Source: Bacillota bacterium
Lineage (GTDB): Bacteria > Bacillota > Clostridia > Peptostreptococcales > Anaerovoracaceae
Reading direction: 5' to 3'
DNA: 38,773 nucleotides
Assembly (NCBI GenBank): GCA_023415235.1
Contig: JAEZLP010000052.1
Span: 1 to 38,773, forward strand
Each line of letters begins with the position of its first letter. Position 1 is the stretch's first letter. The translations under genes and the position numbers were made by a program. This document shows, piece by piece, positions 7,058 to 15,181 of the stretch. The notes below the pieces were generated by a model that worked only from the letters and a program-made list of their open reading frames with translations, searched no databases and was not told the DNA's origin.

Positions 7058-7582
7058 TCAGACACGAAAATAGTCATGGAAACAGTCAAGGCAGACTTTT
7101 TTCCCGTTTTCAATTCGTATATACGGCTCCGCAGCGCTTTCCCCACAGATTTCACAATCAATCGAAGGAAACAACCTGGCTTCTTCCGGTAACGGATAGT
7201 CAGGTTTTTTAATGTTAAAAATTTCGTCCAAAGGGGCTTCAAGTATATAATTTTGTTTTGCTTCCCTGTTTTCCATCTTTGGAAGGGATTTTAAAACAAG
7301 TCTGACGGAATCCCCGGTGCTTCTGTTGAAAAAGGAGTAGGCCTGCTTTCCCCGAATTCGGAAAATCAGATTCCCTTTTCCTGCGCTGCAGCCCAGGAGT
7401 ACCTGGATGCCGTCCACGCCGCAGGCATCGTTTTCTGCCACGCAGACGATCTCCTCATCTTTGGAATGCTTAATACCAAGCAGCTTTCCGGCCTCCACGG
7501 CTGCTCTTACCCCGATGGCCAGCCCCGGACAACTGTGTCCGTGAAACTCCACACATTTTTCAAACTGTTGTTGTATGTCCAT
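7058..7582 (-). CDS. FmdE-family protein with C-terminal zinc ribbon
   Basis: The 174-residue protein has the FmdE signature FHGHSCPGLAIG near residues 13-24, followed by a conserved ENDACGVDGIQVLLGCSAGKGN block. The C-terminus carries C-x2-C (CEICG) and C-x2-C (CLDCF), a TraR/DksA-type zinc finger. The family is named after subunit E of formylmethanofuran dehydrogenase but is widespread in organisms without that enzyme, and is usually found near molybdenum or metal-related genes; a role in molybdopterin enzyme maturation is suspected but unproven. Moco genes moaA/moaC lie about 17 kb away in this window. The ATG has GGAGG about 5 bases upstream. It probably shares a transcript with the thioesterase gene 25 bases upstream. 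Confidence 0.85.
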   Translation of the reverse strand: MDIQQQFEKCVEFHGHSCPGLAIGVRAAVEAGKLLGIKHSKDEEIVCVAENDACGVDGIQVLLGCSAGKGNLIFRIRGKQAYSFFNRSTGDSVRLVLKSLPKMENREAKQNYILEAPLDEIFNIKKPDYPLPEEARLFPSIDCEICGESAAEPYIRIENGKKVCLDCFHDYFRV

Positions 7583-7607
7583 ATTTCCTCCATGATACTG
7601 AACTGAT

Positions 7608-8018
7608 TCAGTCTTTCGTTAAGCGTTCATAAAGTCCGCTGTTTTGGTTTCTCAACCGGATCGGCTTGAAATTTGGATCTGTAACAGCATGCTTTGTAAA
7701 ACCGGTAACCAATAGTTCTCCTGTCTTTTGACGTCTAATTTCGTATTCCAGTGTCACGGTGGCGCCCTTCAGCTCTGTGATGCTTGCCGTCACCTCCAGA
7801 ATGTCGTCATAGACGGCAGGCAGCCTGTATTTGCAGCCGCATTCCGTCACGGGAAGAAGGATTCCTTCCTCTTCAAGCTTGGCATAAGGATAGCCTATGC
7901 TGCGCAGCAACTCGCATCTGCCCACCTCAAACCATTTGATATAATTGGTATGATATACGACGCCCATGGCATCCGTGTCGGCATAGATGACTCTGACCAA
8001 TGTTTTGTGTTCAACCAT
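7608..8018 (-). CDS. YbgC/FadM-type acyl-CoA thioesterase
   Basis: This is a 136-residue single hotdog-fold protein of the 4-hydroxybenzoyl-CoA thioesterase group. The active-site region YADTDAMGVVYHTNYIKWFE contains the catalytic Asp and the VYHxNY signature. It should hydrolyse short or medium acyl-CoA in the cytoplasm; the natural substrate is unknown. Start ATG is preceded by GGAGGAATATC. The gene is transcribed with the FmdE-like gene downstream and sits 29 bases after the stop of the DUF4173 gene, so all three, or five with the Xre and DUF2975 genes, may share a transcript. Confidence 0.88.
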   Translation of the reverse strand: MVEHKTLVRVIYADTDAMGVVYHTNYIKWFEVGRCELLRSIGYPYAKLEEEGILLPVTECGCKYRLPAVYDDILEVTASITELKGATVTLEYEIRRQKTGELLVTGFTKHAVTDPNFKPIRLRNQNSGLYERLTKD

Positions 8019-8047
8019 GATATTCCTCCCGTATGCCGGATCCTCCT

Positions 8048-9613
8048 TTACTGAATATTGTTCCGAATCTGTTCCGCTTTATAATGCTGAAGATTGAAGC
8101 CACGGAGCCCATCTTCATACCTCATCCCTCTGTAAGCTGACAGTTTGATCGCATTTCTCAGTTCCTTTTTGAGTTCGGGATCATCCGTATCCTGGTATAA
8201 CTCGTAGAGATAGGGGACCGCACCGCCGGACAGATCAGATAGCGAAGAAACATCCAATTCCTTCAGGGTACCGGCCTGATAACGTTCAATATTATATTTG
8301 GCGATGAGACCGTCCGCGTTTCCGCAGCATAATACCAGGAAAAGACAGATACAGCCGACTACCGCAAGCCTGGTTCCCTGAAAGCTGCGAAACTGACGGA
8401 TCAGAATGATAACGAATAAAAAGAGCAGGATGACCATGAACCAGGAAGTATACACCCGAAGCTTAGTCAGGCCGTAGGAATCGATGTACATCACCATCTT
8501 GCTCATGGCAGTCACGATTAAGGCTATGGTAAAAACGCAGAGCACCGCGGTTTCTCCCCTGAGAACCTTTATTTTATCCCTCTTTGCTATGAGCTGTGCT
8601 CCTCCGATTACGGCCAGATTGATGCCGGAGAGCGCACAAAGCTCGAAGAATCCTCTTCTGGCGTATTCGGCATAGGTCATCGATTGAGGCAGGCTGTCAC
8701 CGAACGCCGAAAACAGATACGCTGTCTGGGACAGAAAGAAGATCAGATAAATCAGATTCAGCGCGGTCATGGCGGAAAACACCGTGACGCCGGGAGCGAA
8801 TCTCAACGCTTCAACCCTGCGGTCAACGGATACCTTTGTGTTGTTTCCTGCTCCCCTCTGATAACGGTTCCCGTAAATCAAACCGAAAAGATAGCATGCT
8901 ACCGGAAGCCCCAGTATGATGTCTCTGATATATAATACCACATTTTCCGAAATTGAAAGCTGCAGCTTATCCATAAGACTCTCGAAAGCGGCATCCGCAC
9001 TGGCAAGCAGCGTTACGACCAGGATCAGAACCGGGAGAAAGAAAAGAATCCCAAGAATTGCACCCAGCAGCCCTTTCCCCTTTTGGTTCCTGACAAAGAC
9101 CTGTTTCACGCCGGAAAAGCAACCCGAAAAATTACTGAAGGGCACCAGAATCAGCTGCCGAAGCATATCGCTTACGATATAAGGAGAAATCCTGTTCTCA
9201 AGTCTCGCTCCCGCGGTTAAGCAAATCCAATAGACATAACAGAGCGATAAAAATATAAAGTTGAAAAATTTAATCAGCAGCCCGTCAAACAGGGCAAAGT
9301 TTGCTGCGGACAGCGCTATGATGACCAGAAAAGCCAGACTTTCCTTCGTCTGACGTAAGCCGGCCTGCTTGAAATAGATCATGGAAGCAGCGCACAGCAA
9401 AACTGTAAAAAGTGTAACGCCTAGTCCGAGACTGTCAATTCTGATCAGATTCCAGTAAAGAAATCCACACACAAGCATGGCAAACGACAATGCAATATCC
9501 GCTGACGCAAAAACCATAGGTTCCTTATTTTTCAAATTCATACGCGGCGTACCTGCTTCATCCGATCTTTCATAAACCATTCCGTTCGTTCCCCCTGATA
9601 ATTCTCCATTCAT
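8048..9613 (-). CDS. DUF4173/DUF4153-type multipass membrane protein
   Basis: The 521-residue protein has roughly eleven hydrophobic segments between about residues 30 and 430, then a soluble tail of about 90 residues. The block LPQSMTYAEYARRGFFELC is the hallmark of the DUF4173 family, whose function is unknown. It is the last gene of a DUF2975-Xre-DUF4173 set, an arrangement I recall from many Firmicutes, which suggests a membrane stress or envelope role under control of the Xre regulator. The ATG at 9613 lies 12 bases after GGAGG, which is long; a second ATG at 9580 has GGGGG 9 bases upstream and is a credible alternative that removes 11 residues. Confidence 0.82.
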   Translation of the reverse strand: MNGELSGGTNGMVYERSDEAGTPRMNLKNKEPMVFASADIALSFAMLVCGFLYWNLIRIDSLGLGVTLFTVLLCAASMIYFKQAGLRQTKESLAFLVIIALSAANFALFDGLLIKFFNFIFLSLCYVYWICLTAGARLENRISPYIVSDMLRQLILVPFSNFSGCFSGVKQVFVRNQKGKGLLGAILGILFFLPVLILVVTLLASADAAFESLMDKLQLSISENVVLYIRDIILGLPVACYLFGLIYGNRYQRGAGNNTKVSVDRRVEALRFAPGVTVFSAMTALNLIYLIFFLSQTAYLFSAFGDSLPQSMTYAEYARRGFFELCALSGINLAVIGGAQLIAKRDKIKVLRGETAVLCVFTIALIVTAMSKMVMYIDSYGLTKLRVYTSWFMVILLFLFVIILIRQFRSFQGTRLAVVGCICLFLVLCCGNADGLIAKYNIERYQAGTLKELDVSSLSDLSGGAVPYLYELYQDTDDPELKKELRNAIKLSAYRGMRYEDGLRGFNLQHYKAEQIRNNIQ

Positions 9614-9620
9614 AGTGTGT

Positions 9621-9830
9621 TCAATCCTCCCTTTTGAACTCTAAAATATCCCCTGGCTGACAATCCAGCACCCTGCAGATCTCCTCGAGGGTGGAAAACC
9701 GGATTGCCTTTGCTTTGTTGTTTTTCAGGATGGAAAGGTTCGCAGGAGTAATCCCGATTTTTTCGGCCAGATCTCCAGCTGAAATCTTCCGTTTTGCCAT
9801 GATAACGTCAAGATTCACTAAAATTGCCAT
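9621..9830 (-). CDS. Small Xre/Cro-type transcriptional regulator (YozG-like)
   Basis: The 69-residue protein is almost only a helix-turn-helix: ISAGDLAEKIGITPANLSILKNNKAKAIRFSTLEEICRVLDCQPGDILEF. This is the short YozG-like Xre group commonly co-transcribed with DUF2975 genes. GGAGGGAGGG lies 6 bases before the ATG and overlaps the end of the upstream DUF2975 gene, so the two are translationally linked. It is the best candidate for binding the palindrome in the operon's promoter (10333-10347). Confidence 0.9.
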   Translation of the reverse strand: MAILVNLDVIMAKRKISAGDLAEKIGITPANLSILKNNKAKAIRFSTLEEICRVLDCQPGDILEFKRED

Positions 9831-9845
9831 ATGGAACCCTCCCTC

Positions 9846-10292
9846 CTAAATGGTATAGTCGTTTTCATTCTTGATGATAACCGCCTGCTCGATTACGTTT
9901 TTAACAACTCTTAGAATCAGTCCGAAGAAAGCGGCAGCGACGGCGACAAGCATAAATAGCAGGTAATAAAAGCCGGACACGAACAAGATGGCAGATACGG
10001 CAAAGCTGCACCAGGATATGGCCCTCAGATGTTTTACATTCTTATCGATGAATACATCCTTCCTATTAATATTGGTCAAGAGCCTGTCAAGTGAAAACAT
10101 CGCGATCAATCCCGGGACTGAACATGCGTAGATCGTCAGCAGCAAAGGCACGATAATGCCGGGATCTTTTGCTGTGTAAGCTACATAATTTTTAACAATA
10201 TAAGGTGCGGTAAACACTACGCAAAAAACCAATATCAATACTATCTTGGTGCATACGGAAGTCACCAATATGGATTTGTTTGGAGTCCACAT
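9846..10292 (-). CDS. DUF2975 membrane protein
   Basis: This 148-residue protein has four hydrophobic segments (about 10-30, 45-65, 90-110, 112-132) and the DRLLTNINRKDVFIDKNVKHLRAISW region typical of DUF2975. It is the first gene of the DUF2975-Xre-DUF4173 operon. AAGGAAAGGA lies before the ATG. Function is unknown; a membrane sensor paired with the small regulator is a reasonable but unproven idea. Confidence 0.85.
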   Translation of the reverse strand: MWTPNKSILVTSVCTKIVLILVFCVVFTAPYIVKNYVAYTAKDPGIIVPLLLTIYACSVPGLIAMFSLDRLLTNINRKDVFIDKNVKHLRAISWCSFAVSAILFVSGFYYLLFMLVAVAAAFFGLILRVVKNVIEQAVIIKNENDYTI

Positions 10293-10327
10293 GTTCTTTT
10301 CCTTTCCTTGAGCCTGATTTTGTTTTT

Positions 10328-10356
10328 ATTATAATAAGTCTCTTATTGAATGTCAA
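10328..10356 (-). promoter_or_regulatory. Consensus sigma-A promoter with palindromic operator in the spacer
   Basis: On the minus strand TTGACA (10356-10351) and TATAAT (10333-10328) are perfect consensus boxes 17 bases apart. The spacer contains the palindrome AATAAG-tct-CTTATT (10333-10347), which fits a repressor site that blocks the promoter when bound. Confidence 0.8.
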
Positions 10357-10488
10357 CATATATTTATTGTTTTTCGATAATTTTATGTTGATAATCAATG
10401 TTTCTAGGAAAGGCTAGGGTTAATTGAGGAAGGGCTATGAAAGGAGGGGGCAGGCAGAGTCGGCATGAAAATACAACAGGTTGAAAAG

Positions 10489-10545
10489 AAAAAAAGCAAT
10501 ATGCAGGGGGAGCGGAAGCTAGCGCCGGGTTCCCAGTCATATTGC
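10489..10545 (-). terminator. Terminator of the murB-whiA operon
   Basis: GCAATATG (10496-10503) pairs with CATATTGC (10538-10545), with an inner GGGA/TCCC pairing. On the minus strand the hairpin is followed by seven Ts and then a T-rich stretch. It lies about 56 bases past the whiA stop. Confidence 0.75.
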
Positions 10546-10562
10546 CTTATCATACTTTTAAA

Positions 10563-10605
10563 TCGGTTAGATCGTTTGATCATTTAGATCATTTAGATCG
10601 ATTAG
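10563..10605. repeat. Short degenerate tandem repeat with GATC every 8-9 bp
   Basis: GATC occurs at 10570, 10578, 10587 and 10596 within imperfect copies of TTAGATCAT. The repeat covers the 3' end of whiA and the space before its terminator. Confidence 0.55.
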
Positions 10606-11561
10606 AATGTTTTTTGGGTAAGGCGGATCTTCTCCGCGATTTCTTCGATCTTTTTGAATCGATGGTTCATGCCGGATTTTCCAATGGGCGGATCCATCAT
10701 TTCGGATAGTTCAATCAGCGATGCTTCTGGATTTTCAAGCCGGAGACGCGCCGCCTCCCTCAGCTTGTCAGGCAGAGATGGAAGACCCCTGATTTCATCG
10801 ATCAGTTTGATATTCTCGATCTGTCTGACGGATGCGTTGATGACTTTGTCCAGATTGGCGCTGTCGCAGTTGTTAATCCGGTTGGTTTTGTTTCGCATCT
10901 CCTTCATGATGCGAACATTCTCAAAGTCAAGCAGCTGCCCGTGGGCGCCCAGTATGTTGAGAAAGTCTATAATCTGTTCCGCCTCCTTCAAATAAACCAC
11001 ATGGCTGTTCTTTCGGATGACGGACTTGGAATGAAGGCCGAAGCTGTTAACCAGCTTTTTTACATCATTGCTTAATAATTCGCTGTTGCATACGATTTCA
11101 AGGTGGTACGCCTTTTCCGGATCGCTGATCGTTCCCGCTCCTAGAAAAACTCCTCTTAGATAGGCCCTTCGGCAGCATTTTGTCTTTATCAGGTCGGAAT
11201 AGATTCCATCGCTGATATAGTTGCAGCCTTCTCTGACCATCAGAATGCCCGTTTCCCTTAATATCTGCTCCGCGTTTCGGTCCGCTTCGATCATAAGCTC
11301 ATAGTAGTGCCCTTTTTTCAGAATCGTTGTTTTGGTGATGACCAGCGACGCATTGGTTCCGAAGTAATCCTTGATGAGTCGTTTGAAGTGCCTTGCCACC
11401 GCTGGATTTTCCGTGAGGAGCATGACGTTGACCTTGCCGCCTCCTGATAGCTTTATGGTTCCGCACATGCGAATAAAGCCTGCGATTTCCGCAAGCTTGC
11501 AGCATTTTTTCTCCGTCTCGGTACGGGCCAGTTCATTTTTAGTCGTTGCAGAAAAAGACAT
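10602..11561 (-). CDS. whiA: WhiA sporulation/cell-division regulator
   Basis: The 319-residue protein has an N-terminal LAGLIDADG-like fold (DUF199; MSFSATTKNELAR start, AYLRGVFLGAGTISDP near the middle) and a C-terminal helix-turn-helix with LPDKLREAARLRLENPEASLIELSEMM and the final GKSGMNHRFKKI. WhiA is a DNA-binding protein present in nearly all Gram-positive bacteria, affecting cell division and chromosome segregation. The frame extends 10 codons further upstream, but AGGAG 6 bases before ATG 11561 and the conserved MSFS start fix the start there. It is the last gene of the murB-php-rapZ-yvcK cluster, here separated from yvcK by a Kce-like gene and a 108-base gap. Confidence 0.95.
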   Translation of the reverse strand: MSFSATTKNELARTETEKKCCKLAEIAGFIRMCGTIKLSGGGKVNVMLLTENPAVARHFKRLIKDYFGTNASLVITKTTILKKGHYYELMIEADRNAEQILRETGILMVREGCNYISDGIYSDLIKTKCCRRAYLRGVFLGAGTISDPEKAYHLEIVCNSELLSNDVKKLVNSFGLHSKSVIRKNSHVVYLKEAEQIIDFLNILGAHGQLLDFENVRIMKEMRNKTNRINNCDSANLDKVINASVRQIENIKLIDEIRGLPSLPDKLREAARLRLENPEASLIELSEMMDPPIGKSGMNHRFKKIEEIAEKIRLTQKTF

Positions 11562-11669
11562 AGGCAGCTCCTTATTCAAGCATTTAATCAAAAGCGCCGC
11601 GCCCGGGTATCTCGCGAAAAACCGTGAAACCGCTAAATACCCCTGGCAGGCGCCTGAATTGTTTCTATA

Positions 11670-12491
11670 TTATTTGCTAATGCTCAGAATTCTTCTCGCA
11701 TCTGCCGGTGTGGCGATTTCTCTTCCAAGAAGCTTGGCAATCTTGACAACCTTCTCGACTAGTTCTCCGTTGCTCTTTGCAAGAACACCTTTTTCAAGGT
11801 AAAGATTATCTTCGAAGCCGACCCGTACATGGCCTCCCATTATGATGGTTCCCGCAGCGATTTCAAATTCGCTTCTTCCGATTCCGGCTGCCGTCCAGGT
11901 GCTGCCCGGAGGGATGCTTCCAACCATGAAGACCAGGTCCCGCATAGTTGCTGTCATCTGAACCCCAAGCACAAAGTCGAAGTGGAGCGGCTCAACCAGC
12001 AAACCCTTCCTGTGGGCCTTCATTGCAATATCGATCATTCCCTTGTCGAAGACTTCCAGTTCAGGCTTGATGCCTCTTTCTTTCATGATTTTAGCAAAGT
12101 TGAAGATGGTGTTGTCGGTATTGACAAAAATATCGTCTCCGCCGAAATTCAGGGTGCCGCAGTCAAGGGTCGCAAATTCCGGAGTAGGCACGATCTCAGT
12201 GGACTGAAGCCGCTCCAGATCCGTCATTCCTACCGCTCCTCCCGTGGAGGGCTGAATGATTACATCCGGGCATTCCTTCAGAATCGCATCGACGCAAACC
12301 TGAAATCTGTCCTTGCTCTGAGTCGGCGTGCCGTCGTCCTCTCTGACATGAAGGTGAATGATGGCAGCTCCTGCGTCATAGGCCGATTTTGCTTCCCGTA
12401 CAATTTCCTCAACTGTGTAAGGAACCGCAGGATTATGCTCCTTCGTGACCTCAGCGCCGCAGATTGCCGCTGTAATAATTAATTTTTCCAT
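11670..12491 (-). CDS. kce: 3-keto-5-aminohexanoate cleavage enzyme (Kce/BKACE family)
   Basis: This 273-residue TIM-barrel protein belongs to the beta-keto acid cleavage enzyme family (DUF849). Zinc-binding HLHVR (about 46-50), QPSTGG, the second-half LEVFDKG and GGHVRVGFEDNLYL with a conserved late Glu are present. Kce condenses 3-keto-5-aminohexanoate with acetyl-CoA to give acetoacetate and 3-aminobutyryl-CoA in lysine fermentation; other family members use other beta-keto acids, so the substrate is not certain. AGGAG 9 bases before the ATG supports the start. No other lysine-fermentation gene (kamA, kamDE, kdd, kal) is in this window; instead it lies in the yvcK-whiA operon, 36 bases after yvcK. 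A displaced pathway gene or a different substrate are both possible. Confidence 0.85.
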   Translation of the reverse strand: MEKLIITAAICGAEVTKEHNPAVPYTVEEIVREAKSAYDAGAAIIHLHVREDDGTPTQSKDRFQVCVDAILKECPDVIIQPSTGGAVGMTDLERLQSTEIVPTPEFATLDCGTLNFGGDDIFVNTDNTIFNFAKIMKERGIKPELEVFDKGMIDIAMKAHRKGLLVEPLHFDFVLGVQMTATMRDLVFMVGSIPPGSTWTAAGIGRSEFEIAAGTIIMGGHVRVGFEDNLYLEKGVLAKSNGELVEKVVKIAKLLGREIATPADARRILSISK

Positions 12492-12527
12492 TTTTAGTTT
12501 CTCCTTTAGATTAAATATTCTATCTAT

Positions 12528-13511
12528 CTATTCGCTTAGGAGGCTGTAAACCACACTAGCGATTCGATCCGCATCATGCCGGATATATCCCTTTTTGATT
12601 TCTACAAAATTGTTTTCTATTAGGGAAATTCCGTTCTTCTCAAGCTTAAACCTGTCATCATGAGTCGGAATAATCTGCTCGGCTCCGTCTTCATTATAAG
12701 GCTTAAGGGCTTGTGCATCAATCACCTTGTTATTGGCGATGACATATTCTATCATGTTTTCTCCCAGATATTCCGCTGCCTTAGCCGCATGGTCCCATAC
12801 GGTATAGCGATCTGTTTCACCCGGCTGGGTCATCATATTGCACACCAGCACCTTCCTTCCCATGGATTCCCTGATGGCCTCGGGAATGCCGTCCACAAGA
12901 AAATTTGGAATAATGCTCGTAAAGAGGCTTCCAGGCCCCATTAAGATCAGATCCGCTTTTCTGATCGCCTCGCGAGCCAGTCTGGTTGCCGCTGGTTTTT
13001 CCGGTCTGAGAAATACTCTGGCTATGGGACTATTCTGCCGGATTACCTCTGGTTGTATCCTCGATTCTCCGCAGACTAGCGCCCCGTTTTCCAGTACGGC
13101 GCATAGATGGACGTCGCTTCCCGTGACCGGAAGCACCTGTCCTCTCACACGAAGGATCTCATTGGTTTTGGCTACAGCTTCCTCAAAATTTCCGAAGATT
13201 CCGTTCATAGCTGCAATGAAGAGGTTTCCAAAGCTCTGCCCCTCCAGCATGCCTTCGGTAAACCGGTATTTCAGCAGCTCCAGCATGAGCCCCTCTTCAT
13301 CGGCCATAGCCAGAATGCAGCTTCTGATATCTCCTGGCGGAAGCATTCCCAGGTCTTCTCTCAATTTTCCCGAGCCGCCGCCGTCGTCTGCAACCGTTAC
13401 CACGGCAGTCAGATTGTCTGTTATTCTTTTTATTCCGCGAAGAATCACCGACAAGCCGGTGCCTCCTCCGATCACTACAATTCTGGGTCCGACTTTACTT
13501 CCGTTCGCCAT
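12528..13511 (-). CDS. yvcK: YvcK/CofD-like gluconeogenesis factor
   Basis: The 327-residue protein shows the YvcK signatures: VVIGGGTGLSVILRGIK at the start, VTVADDGGGSGKLREDLGMLPPGDIRSC, and MGPGSLFTSIIPNFLVDGI. YvcK binds UDP-N-acetylglucosamine, is needed for growth on gluconeogenic carbon sources and affects cell shape. It resembles the CofD 2-phospho-L-lactate transferase but is not thought to make F420 in Firmicutes. AAAGGG lies before the ATG. It follows rapZ by 30 bases, as in most Firmicutes. Confidence 0.95.
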   Translation of the reverse strand: MANGSKVGPRIVVIGGGTGLSVILRGIKRITDNLTAVVTVADDGGGSGKLREDLGMLPPGDIRSCILAMADEEGLMLELLKYRFTEGMLEGQSFGNLFIAAMNGIFGNFEEAVAKTNEILRVRGQVLPVTGSDVHLCAVLENGALVCGESRIQPEVIRQNSPIARVFLRPEKPAATRLAREAIRKADLILMGPGSLFTSIIPNFLVDGIPEAIRESMGRKVLVCNMMTQPGETDRYTVWDHAAKAAEYLGENMIEYVIANNKVIDAQALKPYNEDGAEQIIPTHDDRFKLEKNGISLIENNFVEIKKGYIRHDADRIASVVYSLLSE

Positions 13512-13541
13512 GATAAATCCCTTTCTGTTCCTGCTCCGATG

Positions 13542-14390
13542 CTATAGGTCGCGATGAACCGTGATGACTCGTTTCCCATCCTGACGAAACAGTCTTGAGA
13601 GCTCGTTGGCCACTGCGACGGAACGATGCTGTCCGCCGGTACAGCCGATTGCTACGACCAAGTGGAACTTGCCCTCTCTCGTATAATGGGGGGTCAGTTT
13701 ATTGATCATATCGTGAATGGTCGTGATAAATTCCTTTGTTTCAGGAAACTTCAGGACATATTTGCTGACCTTTTCGCTGTTTCCTGTCAGCTTCCTCATA
13801 CTTTTCAGATAATATGGATTGGGGATGAACCGCATGTCAAACACCATATCGGCATCCAGAGGAATCCCGTGCTTGTAGCCGAAGGATTGGATGCTGATGG
13901 TGAAACCGGGATTGTCCTCCTTTGATACGAGCAGCTTTTTTATTTCTTCATTGAGCTGCGCGGTCTTCATATTGGAGGTGTCGATGATATAATCGGATAT
14001 TTTGCGGATCTCAAGCAAGCGTCCCCGCTCCTTTGTAATGCCTTCCTGTGTGTTTCCAGCAAATGCCAAAGGGTGAGTCCTTCTGGTTTCGTTGAATCTC
14101 CGGATCAAAACCTCGTCCGAAGCCTCAAGAAACATGATTTTGAATTTCATGCCCGAGTTCTTCAGCTCTTCCAGGCTGGCTTTCAGATCGTCAAAAAACT
14201 CGCCGCCCCGGATATCGATTACAAAGGCGGCCTTTTCGATTGCAACCTTATCCCGCATAATCAGATCCATGAAGTTTTTGATTAAAGCCGGTGGCATGTT
14301 GTCAATACAATAATATCCCAGGTCCTCCATGCAGTTGATGGCCTGGCTTTTTCCCGCTCCCGATAGTCCTGTAACGATAATTACATCCAT
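13542..14390 (-). CDS. rapZ: RapZ/YvcJ nucleotide-binding protein
   Basis: The 282 residues carry an N-terminal Walker A motif GLSGAGKS (8-15), a YYCIDNMPPAL block and DIRGGEFF, then the conserved C-terminal domain with FGYKHGIPLDADMVFDMRFIPNPYY and the GCTGGQHRSVAVA loop. In E. coli RapZ targets the small RNA GlmZ for RNase E; in Bacillus the equivalent YvcJ hydrolyses nucleotides and affects competence. Its Firmicute partner RNA or metabolite is not visible here. Operon position between the PHP gene and yvcK supports the call. Confidence 0.95.
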   Translation of the reverse strand: MDVIIVTGLSGAGKSQAINCMEDLGYYCIDNMPPALIKNFMDLIMRDKVAIEKAAFVIDIRGGEFFDDLKASLEELKNSGMKFKIMFLEASDEVLIRRFNETRRTHPLAFAGNTQEGITKERGRLLEIRKISDYIIDTSNMKTAQLNEEIKKLLVSKEDNPGFTISIQSFGYKHGIPLDADMVFDMRFIPNPYYLKSMRKLTGNSEKVSKYVLKFPETKEFITTIHDMINKLTPHYTREGKFHLVVAIGCTGGQHRSVAVANELSRLFRQDGKRVITVHRDL

Positions 14391-14411
14391 TTTCTTCTTC
14401 CTTTATACCCG

Positions 14412-15176
14412 CTATTGCACGATCAAATTTACAACCCGTTCAAAATCCAGTCCTGCTTTTCTGATCCTGTCAACAGCGCCCTCATAATCCCCGATCCGTT
14501 CCGGTGTGTGAGCATCACTGCTGATCACAAACCGTGCGTCGGTTTTCGCTGCTTCCTTGATCCCTTCCACCGTGAGCCAGTTATGCCACGTGCTGATTTC
14601 CATCAGGGTTCCACGTTCCGCGCAAGCCATAGCGATTTCTCCGATATCGAATACGCCTTTATCTCCCGGATGGGTCAGGATTTTGATATCATTTTCGTAA
14701 ATTGCGCGGATCGTATACTCAGTATTTTTTATTTTTTGCTTTTTTGTGCTTCTATGAAACCATCCATGCAGGATATAATTTTGCGCATGGAGCCCCAGTG
14801 CATGAAACGGTTTTTCTCCGAATACTCCATAATGATAGCCAGCCAGGAGATAATTGAACTGGCGCAGTTCCTCCTCCGTCACGTCCAGCTTTCCCGAGGG
14901 ATTGATGATATTGGCCTCCACCCCCAGCAGGATCTCAATTTGCGGATACAGCGGCTTAAGCCGTTCTATTTCATCCCGCATCACGGGAATATTGCTCCGT
15001 TTGAGTCCGTATGTTACATGTCCGGGCCCATGGTCAGAAATGCCCAGGATTTTCAGCCCTCTGGCGACGGCGGCCTTCACATTGTCTTCAATGGAGCCCT
15101 TGCCGTGGGAAAAGGTGGTATGGGTATGGAGATCATACTCCAGACGATATGTCTTTTTATCTTTGGTTTGATTCAT
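14412..15176 (-). CDS. PHP-domain phosphoesterase (YcdX/histidinol-phosphatase-like)
   Basis: The 254 residues form a PHP barrel: DLHTHTTFSHGKGSIEDNV supplies the first metal ligands, ISDHGPGH the second set, VEANII, LTHPGDKG and SSDAH later ligands. The family hydrolyses phosphomonoesters or phosphodiesters with two or three metal ions. It is unlikely to be a true HisK because no histidine biosynthesis gene is nearby and it lies in the murB-rapZ operon, where PHP genes commonly occur in Clostridia. It starts 5 bases after the murB stop, with GAAGGGAA as ribosome site inside murB. Confidence 0.9.
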   Translation of the reverse strand: MNQTKDKKTYRLEYDLHTHTTFSHGKGSIEDNVKAAVARGLKILGISDHGPGHVTYGLKRSNIPVMRDEIERLKPLYPQIEILLGVEANIINPSGKLDVTEEELRQFNYLLAGYHYGVFGEKPFHALGLHAQNYILHGWFHRSTKKQKIKNTEYTIRAIYENDIKILTHPGDKGVFDIGEIAMACAERGTLMEISTWHNWLTVEGIKEAAKTDARFVISSDAHTPERIGDYEGAVDRIRKAGLDFERVVNLIVQ

Positions 15177-15181
15177 GAATT

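Noticed and set aside
11562..11669. Terminator or RNA gene between kce and whiA
   Set aside because: GGGTAT/ATACCC can pair but is widely spaced and has no U-run; nothing else supports a feature.
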